From positions 23,708,501 to 23,772,500 of the forward strand of contig CM027377.1 of NCBI GenBank assembly GCA_015680905.1: a stretch of DNA of 64,000 nucleotides. The letters are read 5' to 3'. Shown here one piece after another: positions 1 through 11,481 of the stretch. Source of the stretch: Coptis chinensis. Lineage: Eukaryota > Streptophyta > Magnoliopsida > Ranunculales > Ranunculaceae. The first letter of the stretch is position 1, and each line of letters opens with the position of its first letter. Position numbers and translations under genes: made by a program. Below the pieces are notes generated by a model, which made no database searches, had not been told where the DNA came from, and saw only the letters and a list, made by a program, of their open reading frames with translations.

Positions 1-174
1 GATCAACATCTTTAAGGGTACTCACTTGATTCGTTGAAAAAATTTGGAAAAATAGTAGAGAAATGTCTTGCTGATGAGGGAAAGAATCGACCGACAATGG
101 GTGAAATCCTACAGGCCTTCGGACATGCTAGCTGCAAGATTGCACCGCGTGTTGGAACTTATTTATGTTTCTGA
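1..174 (+). pseudogene. 3' remnant of a CrRLK1L-type receptor-like kinase
   Basis: Frame 1 ends at TGA 172-174 and contains EKCLADEGKNRPTMGEIL, the signature of the last kinase subdomain of the CrRLK1L family (FERONIA/HERCULES-like cell-wall-sensing receptor kinases). The upstream context D-x-H-L-stop-G-Y is interrupted by TAA at 13-15, where the family normally has Lys, so this is a nonsense mutation. After the GEIL motif the expected leucine-rich C-terminal tail does not continue in this frame. A better match (LHRVLEL) lies in frame 2, which suggests a further frameshift. The rest of the gene would lie left of the window. Kinase family membership is fairly sure; the exact member is not. Confidence 0.7.
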
Positions 175-1029
175 GCATAGAAATTATAACGGCATAAAGG
201 TTCGTCATCTTAACACGTTATACATATTAGATGTGTTTGGGCTATTTTACTCAAATCATGGTTTCTGACTGAACTAAATGTGTGGGCTTAAGGCATCTAG
301 CTATAATTTTTTTTTTAATGCCTCTTAAACCAGGTAAGTGATCGTGTTAGAGGTTCGTGCATTCTCGATTACATTTTCCTTATAAAGGTAAGATCTCCAA
401 TGAATATTAAACCTCTTTGTGTAAATAATGGTAATGTGAAATCTCAAGGAAATCTCAAGGGAAACCTAGAGAGAGGCTCATCCTTATGTGAGATTGCCTG
501 CTTGCTTCAGGGGAAACAATTTGAGGGATGATGTAGCTAACAGCCCCCTTGATAGTCGATTCATTAGGGTCATCAACTTCCACCCAGAAAAGTATCCACC
601 GTTTTCTTTGTCTCTTAAGCCTCACAGCTATGGGACTTCCTAAAGAAAACAGCAATCGCAGTTTATCAACCACTCACAAGACCACCAAGATCTTCTGCCA
701 TAGTAAAAAAATGCCAGACTCAGGTGAACATACAAAGTTATAAACTTCGCAATTTTTAAAATGTCTTGAATTTCACCCTTACGCTACCAAAGCTTCTGTA
801 GGAATCTGGCTCGAGCTGAAAAGTTTTGACAACAAAGGATTCAACTTCTCCTCCTGCAAAAAATTTACATTAGACAACTAATGGGTTATCTAATGAGCTT
901 TACTTGTGTTTTTTGAAAAATAAACAATGAGGCCCAAACAATTTAAAAAGAACAACAAATTAATGGACTATAGGCCCGATAATTTGCACACTTTGGTATT
1001 TTCAAATTGTTCATACATTTTTGTAGGCC
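175..1029. other. Intergenic sequence, no gene seen
   Basis: AT-rich sequence with short open frames only and no recognisable protein motif, RNA gene or terminal-repeat structure. Confidence 0.5.
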
Positions 1030-1380
1030 GGATACGCTATTCGTTTTTACTATAAACTACTGTGCAAATTTGTACATGAACACAAAATTCTTAATATATA
1101 ATACTCTGACCAAGGACACGACTATGGACCAAAGTTTGGGATTTAATAAAATACATACATAATTAAAAGACTTTAGGCTTTTGACGTTCTTTGCACATTT
1201 TTTTGACTGGATACGCTGTTGGTTATCACTAAAAACTCCAGTGCAAATTTATATATGAACAAAAAGTTATTAATAAATAATACTCTGACCAAACACGACT
1301 ATGGGCCAAAGTTTGGGCTTTTGTAAAATACATACCTAATTAGAAGACTTTGGGCTTTTTATTGGCTGGATACACTATTC
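1030..1380 (+). repeat. Diverged tandem duplication (179 and 159 bp)
   Basis: The block starting at GGATACGCTATTCG (1030) recurs at 1209 and begins a third time at 1368. Shared internal landmarks are GTGCAAATTT, AATACTCTGACCAA, ACGACTATGG-CCAAAGTTTGGG and AAAATACATAC. The copies differ by many substitutions and small indels, so the duplication is old. No coding potential is seen. Confidence 0.75.
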
Positions 1381-3406
1381 ATACATACAAAATACACTAA
1401 CACTTTGTTCAAACAATGTTAAACCATATTCAAATAACATTAGGCAAAGTTGCAGACCTGTTTGTAATATTTTAACTATAAATAAAAATTCAGTGATCAT
1501 ACTTTTTACCCTTACACACCAAATTTAACTCACTACACTATTCAAGTTTGTGGAATTGTGACCTTCGATTTTCCAAGTTTTCTTTTGACTGAAACATAAA
1601 GTTTATGTGGTTGTTATTGTGATGGTTATGTTTGCCTAATTATAAAATATGTATTATTCGGTACAGCCCTTAGCATGGACTTCCACGTGTCAAAACCACC
1701 ATAATACTAGCACGTGTGGGTAGAACCAAAGAGTTTCCAATTAGAACACATGGTTGGGTTATTAAGGTAGAGTGGCTGATTGTTTGGTCAGAGTTTGAGA
1801 AAACAAACTCGCACACAAGAGTTTAACAACTTGAGATTTAACTGAAATTAAATCCTCGGAGTTCCCTGCAAAAGATACTGTTGATTTTGTTTTTTAAATG
1901 TCATCATTTTCACTAACTATTTGTGTAATTGTGTTTATTTGCGTAGCATCCTAGCTTTTATTTGTGAAGGTATAAGAATGATGTCCTTATTATTATAAAA
2001 TAATGAGTAGCTAAAATATTTTCCTGTTTGGCAGTGATCTTCCTCCTTTGTCGTGGAGGCAGTACGGTGTCTTGAGCTATGACGATTGAGAATACATACT
2101 TTGGTATTCCCTACTTTACGTAACTAAGTTGCTATTTTTGCATTTTATCTCAGTAGAACATCACTCTCAATTGGTAGCCTAGAGTTACATTGTCGTATTG
2201 AATGCAACATCTTACATAGCGTTTTCAACATTGATAAGTTGGCAAGGGTTAAAATTAAGAGGCTTATGTTATTTTACACAAAGAGATATGAAGATTTTGA
2301 TAATTAGGATTTGATTAGCTTCACCAGTATGGTCCAATTTAAGGGTAAAAAATGAAGCATACAAAGCTCACCATTATAAGTTGAAACACTAATAGATTTG
2401 GCTGTCCTTTTCGGGTAAGGATTGTCTAGGTGTATACGTTGTAAACTCTTACCAACATGATTAGTACAAAATGATCAAACGAGTCTGAATTACATGTAGA
2501 TCATAAGGTTTTGATAATTCTGTTAGACCAACGAGTTTTGATGCTGCTTTTATTGAATTTGACGTGACATCGAAGAGTAAAACTACTTGATTATTCACCA
2601 AGTCTTTAGCATTCATGAAAGGCATTTTGGTAATATGTTGGATAAAGGCTAAAAGATAGAAGAATGTATAAAAGATCCGAAAGGACACCTAGCAACCGTA
2701 GTGTTACAAATCTTGGTTCATAAACACTCCTTTTACGAGTACTATTTCAAGTAGACCGTTCTATTGCCTTCCTAATTCGTTTGTATTTGTTTGTTTGTTT
2801 TTCTCAAAGGAACATACGAGTGTTCGGATGAAATATTTAGAGAAGTTTCATGCACTAACTTAGCCACACTAACTTATATGATGGTGTATTTACTGTCAAG
2901 TTCTTTAATGAAAAGATGATGGATTTCATGGAATTGAATAACTATGACAACTTACAATAGAGTTCATAGAGAAGTTATTAATGTCATAGGTTTATTAGAT
3001 GTAATTGTTAGTGAGCCTGCAGAGTTTCATATAGTTCCTAATGTTGTGATTTAACCTATCAATGCAACATGCATATGAACTGCATATGATATAAACTTTT
3101 CTTTTTCGATGTTTATCTTGGTGGATTTACTTTATATTTTACTGTCATGTTTTGTGCGCACCACCAATAAAATTGCTACATATGGGAGTTCCATAGGCAA
3201 TCTAAAGTTGACGTCCGTTTGTTTTTACAAAATGTAAAAGGGTAAAATTTGTTTATCCTTTACGTACATAACCAAAATTCTTCGTTAGTTATCCGAGTTT
3301 TGGGTTTATTTTTGTTTGCATAAGCTTTTAGACTATCAAATGGTTAACTATCAAGGTAGTAGATTGAATATTTTTAGAAATTTGTGTTTTTATCAAAATT
3401 TTAATT
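1381..3406. other. Intergenic sequence, no gene seen
   Basis: No supported gene. Two CACGTG cores (1684-1689 and 1711-1716), the first followed by TC as in an ABRE-type G-box, could be promoter elements, but I see no convincing transcription unit next to them. Confidence 0.4.
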
Positions 3407-3638
3407 ATTATAATATTCTATAGTTAAAACTTTTTAGTACATAATAATTCAAAAATTAAATTTATAAAATATTAAAAATAAATTAAATTAATTAGATGAA
3501 AACGGTCATTATAGTATTCTATAGTTAAAACGTTTTAGTACATAATAATTCAAAAATTAAATTTATAAAATATTAAAAATAAATTAAATTAATTAGATAA
3601 AAACGGTCCCCGTTCGTTGAACGGGCTAAAAAACTAGT
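3407..3638 (+). mobile_element. Helitron 3' terminus with subterminal 101-bp tandem pair
   Basis: The sequence ends in a perfect 7-bp hairpin, CCCGTTC (3610-3616), loop GTT, GAACGGG (3620-3626), followed by CTAAAAAACTAG and then T. A subterminal GC-rich hairpin about 10 nt before a terminal CTAG, inserted before T, is the known Helitron 3' signature. Just before it lie two nearly identical AT-rich units, 3407-3507 and 3508-3609. The 5' end (TC...) was not found, so the extent to the left is unknown. No Rep/helicase coding is present; this is a non-autonomous or truncated copy. Confidence 0.75.
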
Positions 3639-3816
3639 CATCACTAATAAGGTATTGCCTGCGCACCACACCAACCTTTCGGGGCAAAATACCTAGTTAC
3701 AAAATTGATCGATATTTCAAAAAAGAATTTTTCAGCGGCTAAAGTATTGGCATATCGTCAAATTTTGTAACCATTGAGCCATTGAGGACAACTTTCTCTA
3801 TCTTCTTATGCACATA

Positions 3817-4574
3817 CACTACAACAGATTGACTTTTTAGCTACAAAACGTTTAGTGGCGATGGAAAAACGTAGCTAATGATCATTTTCAATGACGTTCT
3901 TATCGTCGTCATATCTACATTGTCTTACAATTAAAAATCAGCTTTTAGCGACGCTTTTTATGTTGTTAAAAACCACACTCAAATTTTTTTTAAATATTAA
4001 AATTAGAATAAAAAATTTGGCGATGGAAAAAGTGTCGAAAATATCTTTTTATCATCACTGACGAATTATTTGTGGGTGATGATAATATATCTCCGATGTT
4101 TAACAAAATCATCGCTAGATATTATGTCTTTTGCAACATTTTTTATTGTAGGCAAATCATATTGTTTAGAAGTAAAAATTATAAGCATAATTGGGACGTT
4201 ACTAGCGTCACAGGGATGTAATATTTCCACCACGAACAAAGCTTTTTGGGGCGAAAACAATTTCTAGCCCTGTTGAAAATTTCGTCATTTTCCCCCTATT
4301 TTTCATTTTTTGTTTTCATTTCTACCACCCAAGTTTTTAAGTTTTTGGTAAAAGAACCAAAGAGAGAAAGAAAAATAAAAAGGAAAAAGAATGGAATGAC
4401 CTTTGCTACCCACGCACTCTCTCATTCTCCCTCCGAAAGAAAAAGAACAGCCTTTCTTCTTATCTCCATCACTGATTAACACCTCACCACTGAATCACCT
4501 CCTTCACCGTCGATACAATCCATCTCCATCACTCTTTATTCTCTCTCCTCTTAGGGTTTCAATTTTGATTTTTG

Positions 4575-4618
<44 letters not shown>

Positions 4619-7600
4619 CTTTTTTGCTACCTTTTCTTACTATATTTAATTTTGATTCATGGGGTATTCTTCCAATTTCTTGATGTGTTACTGCAAGGTC
4701 CGAATTTTCTTTATATTTTCTCATTCATTTTTTTTTTTCAATTTTTCTTTTCAACTGTTGAGAAGTGAAGTAGTCATTTGTTTCAACATGTATATGTTCA
4801 AGTGACATCAATGTAGTGGAGCTGGTTTACACGTGGGTCATCCCCTTGGATATACAGCTACAGATATTCTTGCCAAATACAAAAGGATGCAAGGTTTCAA
4901 TGTGTTGCATCCAATGGGGTGGGATGCATTTGGATTGCCCGCTGAGCAGTATGCTATTCAGGTTTGGTTAAAGTAATAGTATTTATAATGTTTTAAGTAA
5001 TACTTATGTGTTCATGTCCTATGGTTTTTTATGTGCAACAGATAGGAACACATCTAAAAGTCACAACAATGAGGAACATTGAGCGCTTCAGGTCCCAAGT
5101 CATGTAATGTCTATTTCTCTTCTATTTCTTGTTTGTGATATAACTCACCTTTTATTACAATGATTTTCTTTTTGTTGAATTGTTTTCTTTCTTTGCAGCT
5201 CAAATCTTTAGGTTTCTCATATGATTGGGATCGTGAAATTTCGACCACTGAACCGCAATATTATAAATAGACTCAGTGGATATTTCTTCAACTTTTTAAG
5301 AGAGGACTTGCATTTCAGGTGTTGGATTTATTGCTTTCTTTTTTCTTATTGCATTCAAGTGTTTAAGTAAGCATCCACATCACGTGGTCCACTATGTTCT
5401 TTTTCAATCAATTGGTGCCCCCGCCTCGGATCTTGTCTTGGCAAAAATGAAGAAGTGATAAACGGGGTTAGTGAGCGTGGTGGTCGATCGCTTATAAGAA
5501 AGGTAGTGGCTTTGCTTCATCTTCTTTGTTAAATATTATTTGCTTTCGTTATATTTTTATGTTTTTTCTTTCTTTTTCTCTTCACATACTTTTAATTAAC
5601 ACCGATGCATCGGTGGATGCTAAAGTTCACTGATATATCGACCGTCTTCTTGAAAATCTTGATGGCCTTGACTTGCCCGAAAGCATAAAGGATATGCAGC
5701 TGATGGATTAGATAGGGAGGTCGGAAGGAGCTGAATAGAGTTTTGTATTCTTAACCGTGATGGACATGAAAAGGGTGTAAAACTCACTGTTTATACCACT
5801 AGACCAGATACCATATTTGGAGCAACGTATGACTTACACCTTTCATTTTACCAACTGTAACATTGGTTTTTGTTTTCAAGAATTTGTTTTACTAATTTCT
5901 ATTTTCTACCACCCTTAAGTCTCCAATGGCATGTGCAGTAAAGGACCTATCAATCTTTTGATCCTCAGGTATCTAGTTGTCACATCTGAACATCCATTGT
6001 TGTCGTCAATTTTGTCGACTCCCACGAGAAAATCATTATGTTAGTCGTTTTCTATATCCTTTGGGCCAAAATCGTTTTTAATAGTGGACAAATAGGAGAG
6101 GACTAATTTGTAAACGCAGGTGGAGGAATATAGAGAGCTTGCATCAAGAAGAAGTGAACTCGAGAGGATTGAACTTCATAAGGAAAAAACAGGAGTCTTC
6201 AGTGGTTCATATGCTAGAAATCCAGCTAGCGGTGAAGCTATTCCAATATGGGTTGCAGATTATGTGTTAGGAAGGTCTGTTTATATTCATTCTCTTGCAT
6301 CTATTTCTTTTTGCTTCGGAGTAACTTTATGTCAGATTTGTGCTATGTTTATTAAGCAACTTGTATTTAATCTTTTAATTAAGGAAAAACCTAGTTCAAT
6401 AGTTGTCTCCTTTAATATTGTAAATGACTATTAGGATAAACTTGTGAAACTTGCAATGACTATACTCGTTTTCTCCAAGTTATACGAACTCTTACTGTAC
6501 TGCACGACTGCAGCTATGGTACCGCAACGATAATGGTTGTACCTGCTCACGATTCTCATGACCATGAGTTTGCTATGAGATATGATATACCAATTCATTA
6601 ATTGTGTTGTAAATCCGGATGATGAAAGTTTCAGTAACTTTGAAGAACCATATGCTAGAGATGGAATTATTATCAATTCTTCAAATACTGCAGTTGGACT
6701 TAACATTAATGGCTTGCTCTCCAAAGATGCTGCTTCCAAAGTGATAGAGTCGGCTGGGAATACAGGACATGGAAGGAAGAAGGTATTTCAGTTTCTCAGC
6801 TATCTCGTGTTGCATAGCCATGGAATCTCCTCATATTGTTTTTTTTTTTTCCTTTAGGTTAACTATATAATTTATGCATGATGAACTTACAAGCTCTTAG
6901 TTTGTGTTATTCTTTACTGGTTCTTAATATTTGGTTTTTATTTTTTGATGTCTTTGGCACCAAACTATATTAGAGTCTGTAAAGGAATTTATATATATTT
7001 TTTGTTTTTTTGCAGATGGACGTGTGAAACCACTAAAGGTTGGTTTGGTTATTACAACTTACAAAAGACAGTTGTTCAATCTGGGCAGTAATGTGATGTT
7101 TGACCATTTTATAGAGGCGATTTAGACTGAATAAAATTACTTGTAGGATGTTAGAGTATTTTTTCTATATTTTGACCATGTCAAAGAATGATGTAAATTT
7201 TCAGTTTTTATATTTAATAAATGAATACTTTTGTCTTGGGTTGATATGTGATGTTTTTTTGTGTTTCAATTGAATGTTAGCAAAAAATAAAAATGATACA
7301 AGGAAGACGTGCTAAATGTTTGTACAAATGGTTCACATTTGGCGGTGATATTAGTAAAAAATTAAAATAGTTTAGACCTTTAACAACGATAGAAACGTTG
7401 TTTATTTCAACAAAATTTCAAATTAGTTTTATTTTTAGCGATATTAAAAACGTTGCTAATAACACCATTTTTATAGTTTGAATTTTTAGTGATGATTATA
7501 ACGTCGCTAATAATGTTAAAATTTTCAAATATTTTGGACTTTTACTGACGATATAAACGTTGCTAATAAGGTATTGATAGCGACGATTTTAAAGACGTCA

Positions 7601-7867
7601 TCCAAAAAACATCTATTGCGACGTTATTATATAAAGAATAAGAAAATAGTTTAGCGACAAAATTGAAGCAATGGCGACGATTATTATCGTCGGTGAAGGT
7701 ATCATATTTTGCAACGTTGTAAAATTGTTGCTATGTATCTTTAATGACTATAGCTTTAGCGACGATCGGCTGACGCTCCAAAAAACGTTGCTAAATCTAA
7801 TTAGCAACGTTTTTGCAATATTCAGCGACGTAATTGTTTGTCGCCAAAGACCCTGTTTCTTGTAGTG
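3817..7867 (+). mobile_element. Non-autonomous CACTA (En/Spm) element carrying a host gene fragment
   Basis: Termini are CACTACAACAGA (3817-3828) and its near inverse, ending TTTCTTGTAGTG at 7867. They are flanked by the 3-bp duplication ATA (3814-3816 and 7868-7870), as expected for the CACTA superfamily. Both ends hold many short direct and inverted copies of motifs such as GCGACG and ACGTTGCTAA, the kind of subterminal array that CACTA transposases bind. No TNPD/TNPA-like transposase frame is present. The interior holds a 5'-UTR-like pyrimidine-rich segment (about 4400-4620, with a poly-T run 4578-4613) and leucyl-tRNA synthetase exons. The element is about 4.05 kb. Confidence 0.88.
4815..6782 (+). 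pseudogene. Captured multi-exon fragment of organellar-type leucyl-tRNA synthetase
   Basis: Seven segments read in order as bacterial/organellar-type LeuRS, separated by AT-rich GT-AG introns: 4815-4961 (holds the class I HIGH-type motif HVGH), 5042-5098, 5199-5318, about 5410-5502, about 5630-5825 (holds the editing-domain signature TTRPDT), 6120-6274 ([14 protein letters not shown]) and 6514-6782 (VPAHD, NGLLSKDAASKVIE). The codon split across the 6274/6514 junction (AG+C) restores Ser exactly, so these are true exons captured with their introns as DNA. Damage includes TAG for Trp near 5268, stops in the 5630-5825 segment and a frameshift near 6600. The N-terminus, KMSKS and anticodon-binding regions are absent, so it cannot encode an active enzyme. 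Confidence 0.88.
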
Positions 7868-7874
7868 ATAGTAG

Positions 7875-8066
7875 CAGTGTTCGTGATTCCGAACGAAACG
7901 TCGGAATTCCGCTTAATATTTTGGTTTTTCAAAAAAATAGAATTCCGAATATATAGTTGAAATATCTGAAATCTCGAAATCATCTAAAATTCCGAATGTA
8001 ATAGGGGTTGAAATTTAATGAATTTTGGTTTTTGGATTTGTCGGAATTCCGAAATCCCTAACTATG
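7875..8066 (+). mobile_element. hAT-type MITE, copy A
   Basis: A 192-bp AT-rich fold-back element. Its ends are CAGTGTTCGTGATTCCGAA and ...CTAACTATG, related to the inverted ends of copies B and C. The right flank is CATAGTAG (8067-8074) and the left flank is ATAGTAG (7868-7874). The missing leading C of the left duplication is found at 3813, on the other side of the CACTA insertion (see findings). No coding capacity. Confidence 0.75.
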
Positions 8067-8082
8067 CATAGTAGTAGAGCAC

Positions 8083-8360
8083 TAGGGCAGGGATCGGGTC
8101 GGGTTCGAGTCGGATATGACTATATACGAATCCGAACCCAAACCCGATTATATCCGAAATTTAATATTCGAATCCGACCCGAATCCAACTAACCCGATCG
8201 GATAACACTAACAAAATTAAAAAAAAAAAAAAAACCCCAAAAATTATATCCGAATCCGACCTGAATACATAAACGGATATGAAAATAGATCCTAAACTCG
8301 ATATATTCGGTAATCGGGTCGGGTCAGATTCAGGTCTACCTTACCCGATTCCCTACCCTC
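8083..8360 (+). mobile_element. hAT-type MITE with TAGAGCAC target duplication
   Basis: A 278-bp element with imperfect inverted ends TAGGGCAGGGATCGGGT and ACCCGATTCCCTACCCTC, flanked by perfect 8-bp duplications TAGAGCAC (8075-8082 and 8361-8368). The 8-bp duplication and (N)AGGG-type ends fit the hAT superfamily. The interior is rich in CGAATCCGA/TCGGAT motifs and has an A-run near 8219-8234. No ORF. Confidence 0.82.
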
Positions 8361-8653
8361 TAGAGCACACACCAAATTTGAAAATACTCTGAAAATTTGC
8401 AAATGTTTCAATCAGAAACTATATGGAAGCATCAAGCATGCATGGAGGATAGCTTTCTCCTATCTTTCCAAGCCATCATGACTTAAATGAGAAGCAATTT
8501 CGCAATCTAGTATTATTGGTGAAGAGATTGGTGACGATATATCTGTGATCGACACTATGCTTCTACAACAGAAATAACATGCCATACCTGTTATTATTGC
8601 TCACTATTTTTTTTTTTTTTTTGGGTAAAGGGTCTCGACTTCTTGTATATATC

Positions 8654-8818
8654 TATAGTTCGGAATTTCGGAATTTTTGAAATTCCGACAAATCCAAAAA
8701 CCGGAATTTATTGAATTTCGACCCCTATTACATTCGGAATTTCAGATGCTTTCAGAATTTCAGATATTTCGACTCTATATTCGGAATTCCGAAGTTTCAT
8801 TTGGAATCACGAACTATG
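8654..8818 (-). mobile_element. hAT-type MITE, copy B (inverted)
   Basis: Inverted relative of copies A and C: it begins TATAGTTCGGAATTTCGG and ends GGAATCACGAACTATG, with the shared interior motif ATTGAATTTCGACCCCTATTA. The flanks TATATATC and CTTTCAGG do not form a duplication, so one flank has been altered or the copy moved by rearrangement. Confidence 0.65.
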
Positions 8819-9023
8819 CTTTCAGGAAGGAAAGGCCTAACTAACGTTTTAGAGTTGGTCTTCAATTGCACACGATAGCGCGTAGTAGAAACTACAGTAC
8901 ATTATTTTCTTTGCGGTTAATGCAATATTGAATGTGAAATTGCAAACAGGGGAATACACTTGAATTTGGTGGCTGCATGTAGCGTGACAACACCTAAAAG
9001 TCTCCTGAGCCCTGAATCCCTGA

Positions 9024-9227
9024 TGCATATACATGTACCTACAAAATAGCCGAAGTTCAATAAGTTGCTTTGGATGGTAGCACTTTACAACAGAGTAATT
9101 GAACCACAACTCCACAAGAATACAATGCATATACATGTACCTACAAAATAGCAGAAGTTCAATAAGTTGCTTTGGATGGTGGCACTTTACAACAGAGTAA
9201 TTGAACCACAACTCCACAAGAATACAA
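9024..9227 (+). repeat. Recent 102-bp tandem duplication
   Basis: Units 9024-9125 and 9126-9227 both begin TGCATATACATGTACCTAC and end ACTCCACAAGAATACAA. They differ by about two substitutions (GCCGAAG/GCAGAAG and GGTAGCAC/GGTGGCAC), so the duplication is recent. Confidence 0.9.
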
Positions 9228-10967
9228 CAACGCATAGTTCCAACTTATTAGAAGTTCATTTATATACACTGAACAAGTTTGCATAATTGAATTTTAGTGA
9301 TATTATTTGATCCACAACAATCTGGCTGGGGAAGTGGGGAGTTCAGGAACTAATGTTATTCACATTCAGGAGCTTACCATGTTGTTTGAATTTCAAAATA
9401 TGAAGTTAGAGGATGACACTTGTTGATTTGGGTCTTAGACTAGCTGAAATAAGACTAATTACTACCTGGAGTCAAATTTTCTATGTTTCTAATATAATTA
9501 GGAATGCCATATTAGGACTTTGAAAAAGATGATCCTCATTGTTGGGCTACTTTTAGTCTACGTATGTCTAGATTAACAACGATGCTTCATATAGGTTTCA
9601 CAAACAATCTAAGAATATCGATGATTATATATAGTTTGTTGTTTTACTAGGTTTTGTGTGAATGATGGCACTGATCTGTTTTTAGTACATGTGGACTGCG
9701 GATGAACTTGGTGATGATATGATTATTATACTGTAATGGATGATGAGACTTGAGACTTGAGAGTAGCCATAGATTTCGTTTGTATGATGCCAATTGTGCT
9801 ATTGGTCCCAGAGAAAATGACAGTACCTTGTTAATGCTCTGATGAATGGAGTACTCCTGATGAATGTGGTTCAGATGAGAAAAATGGCTTGACTAGGCTC
9901 AGAAATGGTCAAAAGTGCAGTAATTTTTTATGTGAACATGAACGTTACTTTGTCCTTTCTAATTTTAATCTTTAGTTTGGAAGTTTCAATTTGAATATGT
10001 CTTCCAGGAATCGGGCATAAGTTCGAATTGATTAACCTTTAATTTCACCTTAATTCTAGGCAAACTGAAACGGTCAAGTTAGGATTTTGGGCCTAAATTT
10101 GTAGTTTCGACTTGGGGGACTATGTGGTACTTTATAGTGCACTTTTAACTAAAAGCCGCATTACATCATATTTATATTGGAATCCACTCTGGAGTCGTAA
10201 TGGGGATGCTTGTGTTTGGGTAAAATACACGAATCGCTTTGGAGAGTTGTCGATGCGTTGAGTGATAGAGCAATGCCTAATTGCCAATAGTGATTAGAAG
10301 CCTTTACATACTGAGCGAGCCAGGTATATGCTGTCCCCTACGGTTGCATGATTGGTTTTAATCCACAACCAAGCTAGGAAGGTTATTGGACCCAAATGCA
10401 GCGATCGCCTATCGCGAGTGTGGAAGTTACAATTTGTTTGGATTGACTAGTTAGAATGAGACTTGTATATTGATTGGTTTTTAACTCTTAAGTGAAATTG
10501 ATTCACAAGCTAAGCTTCTTCTTTAATCTATACTTGAGATTATTGTAATAGAATTATTCAGTAATACTAATATCTGAATTCAGTAATAATGACTCCAAAG
10601 TTATCCCACTCCTAAAAATGAACTTACAAAATGAAACGAGGATTAATTTTTTGTGGATGTATATATCTTATGATGGAGAATACCCCCACAAAAAATCAGA
10701 TCAATTGAATATTTGTAACCTTGTCAAACATTGCACCAAAATTAAAAAAAAATCTAGACCATTGGATAATTTTATAACGTCCAAAACGATTTTTGATGAG
10801 GTTGTAATCTTCAAATGAGCTGATTTTTTGCAAAGATGATCTCTATTGTGTGGATAACATCTCTACCAAAAAATAGTTTCTAATTCATTGAGTTAAGTGG
10901 TGGAATTCATTTGGAGTTCGTTTTAGTGGAGCTCATAGAACCATCTTCAGCTATTCTATGTTTCTTA
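9228..10967. other. Intergenic sequence, no gene seen
   Basis: Short frames only, with no recognisable protein domain, terminal repeats or RNA gene. Confidence 0.45.
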
Positions 10968-11481
10968 GAGCATCATCAACGCATTTCCATTTTATGTTGT
11001 GACAGCTCAGCAATTTTTGTACTTCAAAATTTCTAAAAACAAGAGAGAACCAGTGCATTTTGGGCAAAATTTGGTTTTTAATTTTGGATGGGAATAGTTG
11101 TCCTGTCTAACATCTTGGGCCCAAAAAAATATAGCCCGTTTTAATTTGTTAATTTTAATTTTTTATTAAAAAAAATTGAAAAAGTTCTGGACGGCAAAAC
11201 TTGTCCTGTCCAACATCTTGGACCCCACATGCAAATTCGAGTCGTTTTAATTTTTTAATAGAAAAAAAAATATTGGACGGTAAAAGTAGTCCCGTCCCAC
11301 TCTTGGACGGGACAAGTTGTCCCGTGCGTGATATTTCTATATTCTTGACGAATTTGGTTTCAGATTTGACAATTGTTAAAATCAAAACGATGTTTTGACC
11401 GCCCGTTGGTGATGAAAATTGCTAAAAAAATTGTCAACTGTCACATTGGAAACACATTATAACAATGCGTTGATGATACTC
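10968..11481 (+). mobile_element. PIF/Harbinger (Tourist-like) MITE
   Basis: A 514-bp element with inverted ends GAGCATCATCAACGCATT and AATGCGTTGATGATACTC, one mismatch apart, flanked by TTA (10965-10967 and 11482-11484). TTA/TAA duplications with GAGCATC-type ends are typical of PIF/Harbinger. The interior repeats the motifs GTCCTGTC(C/T)AACATCTTGG and TTGGACGG several times. No transposase frame. Confidence 0.82.

Noticed and set aside
4403-4768. 121-residue frame rich in Phe
   Set aside because: Generated by the poly-T tract and a pyrimidine-rich leader.
8849-9235. 128-residue open frame on the - strand
   Set aside because: The repeated peptide is simply the 102-bp tandem duplication read as protein; no domain is present.
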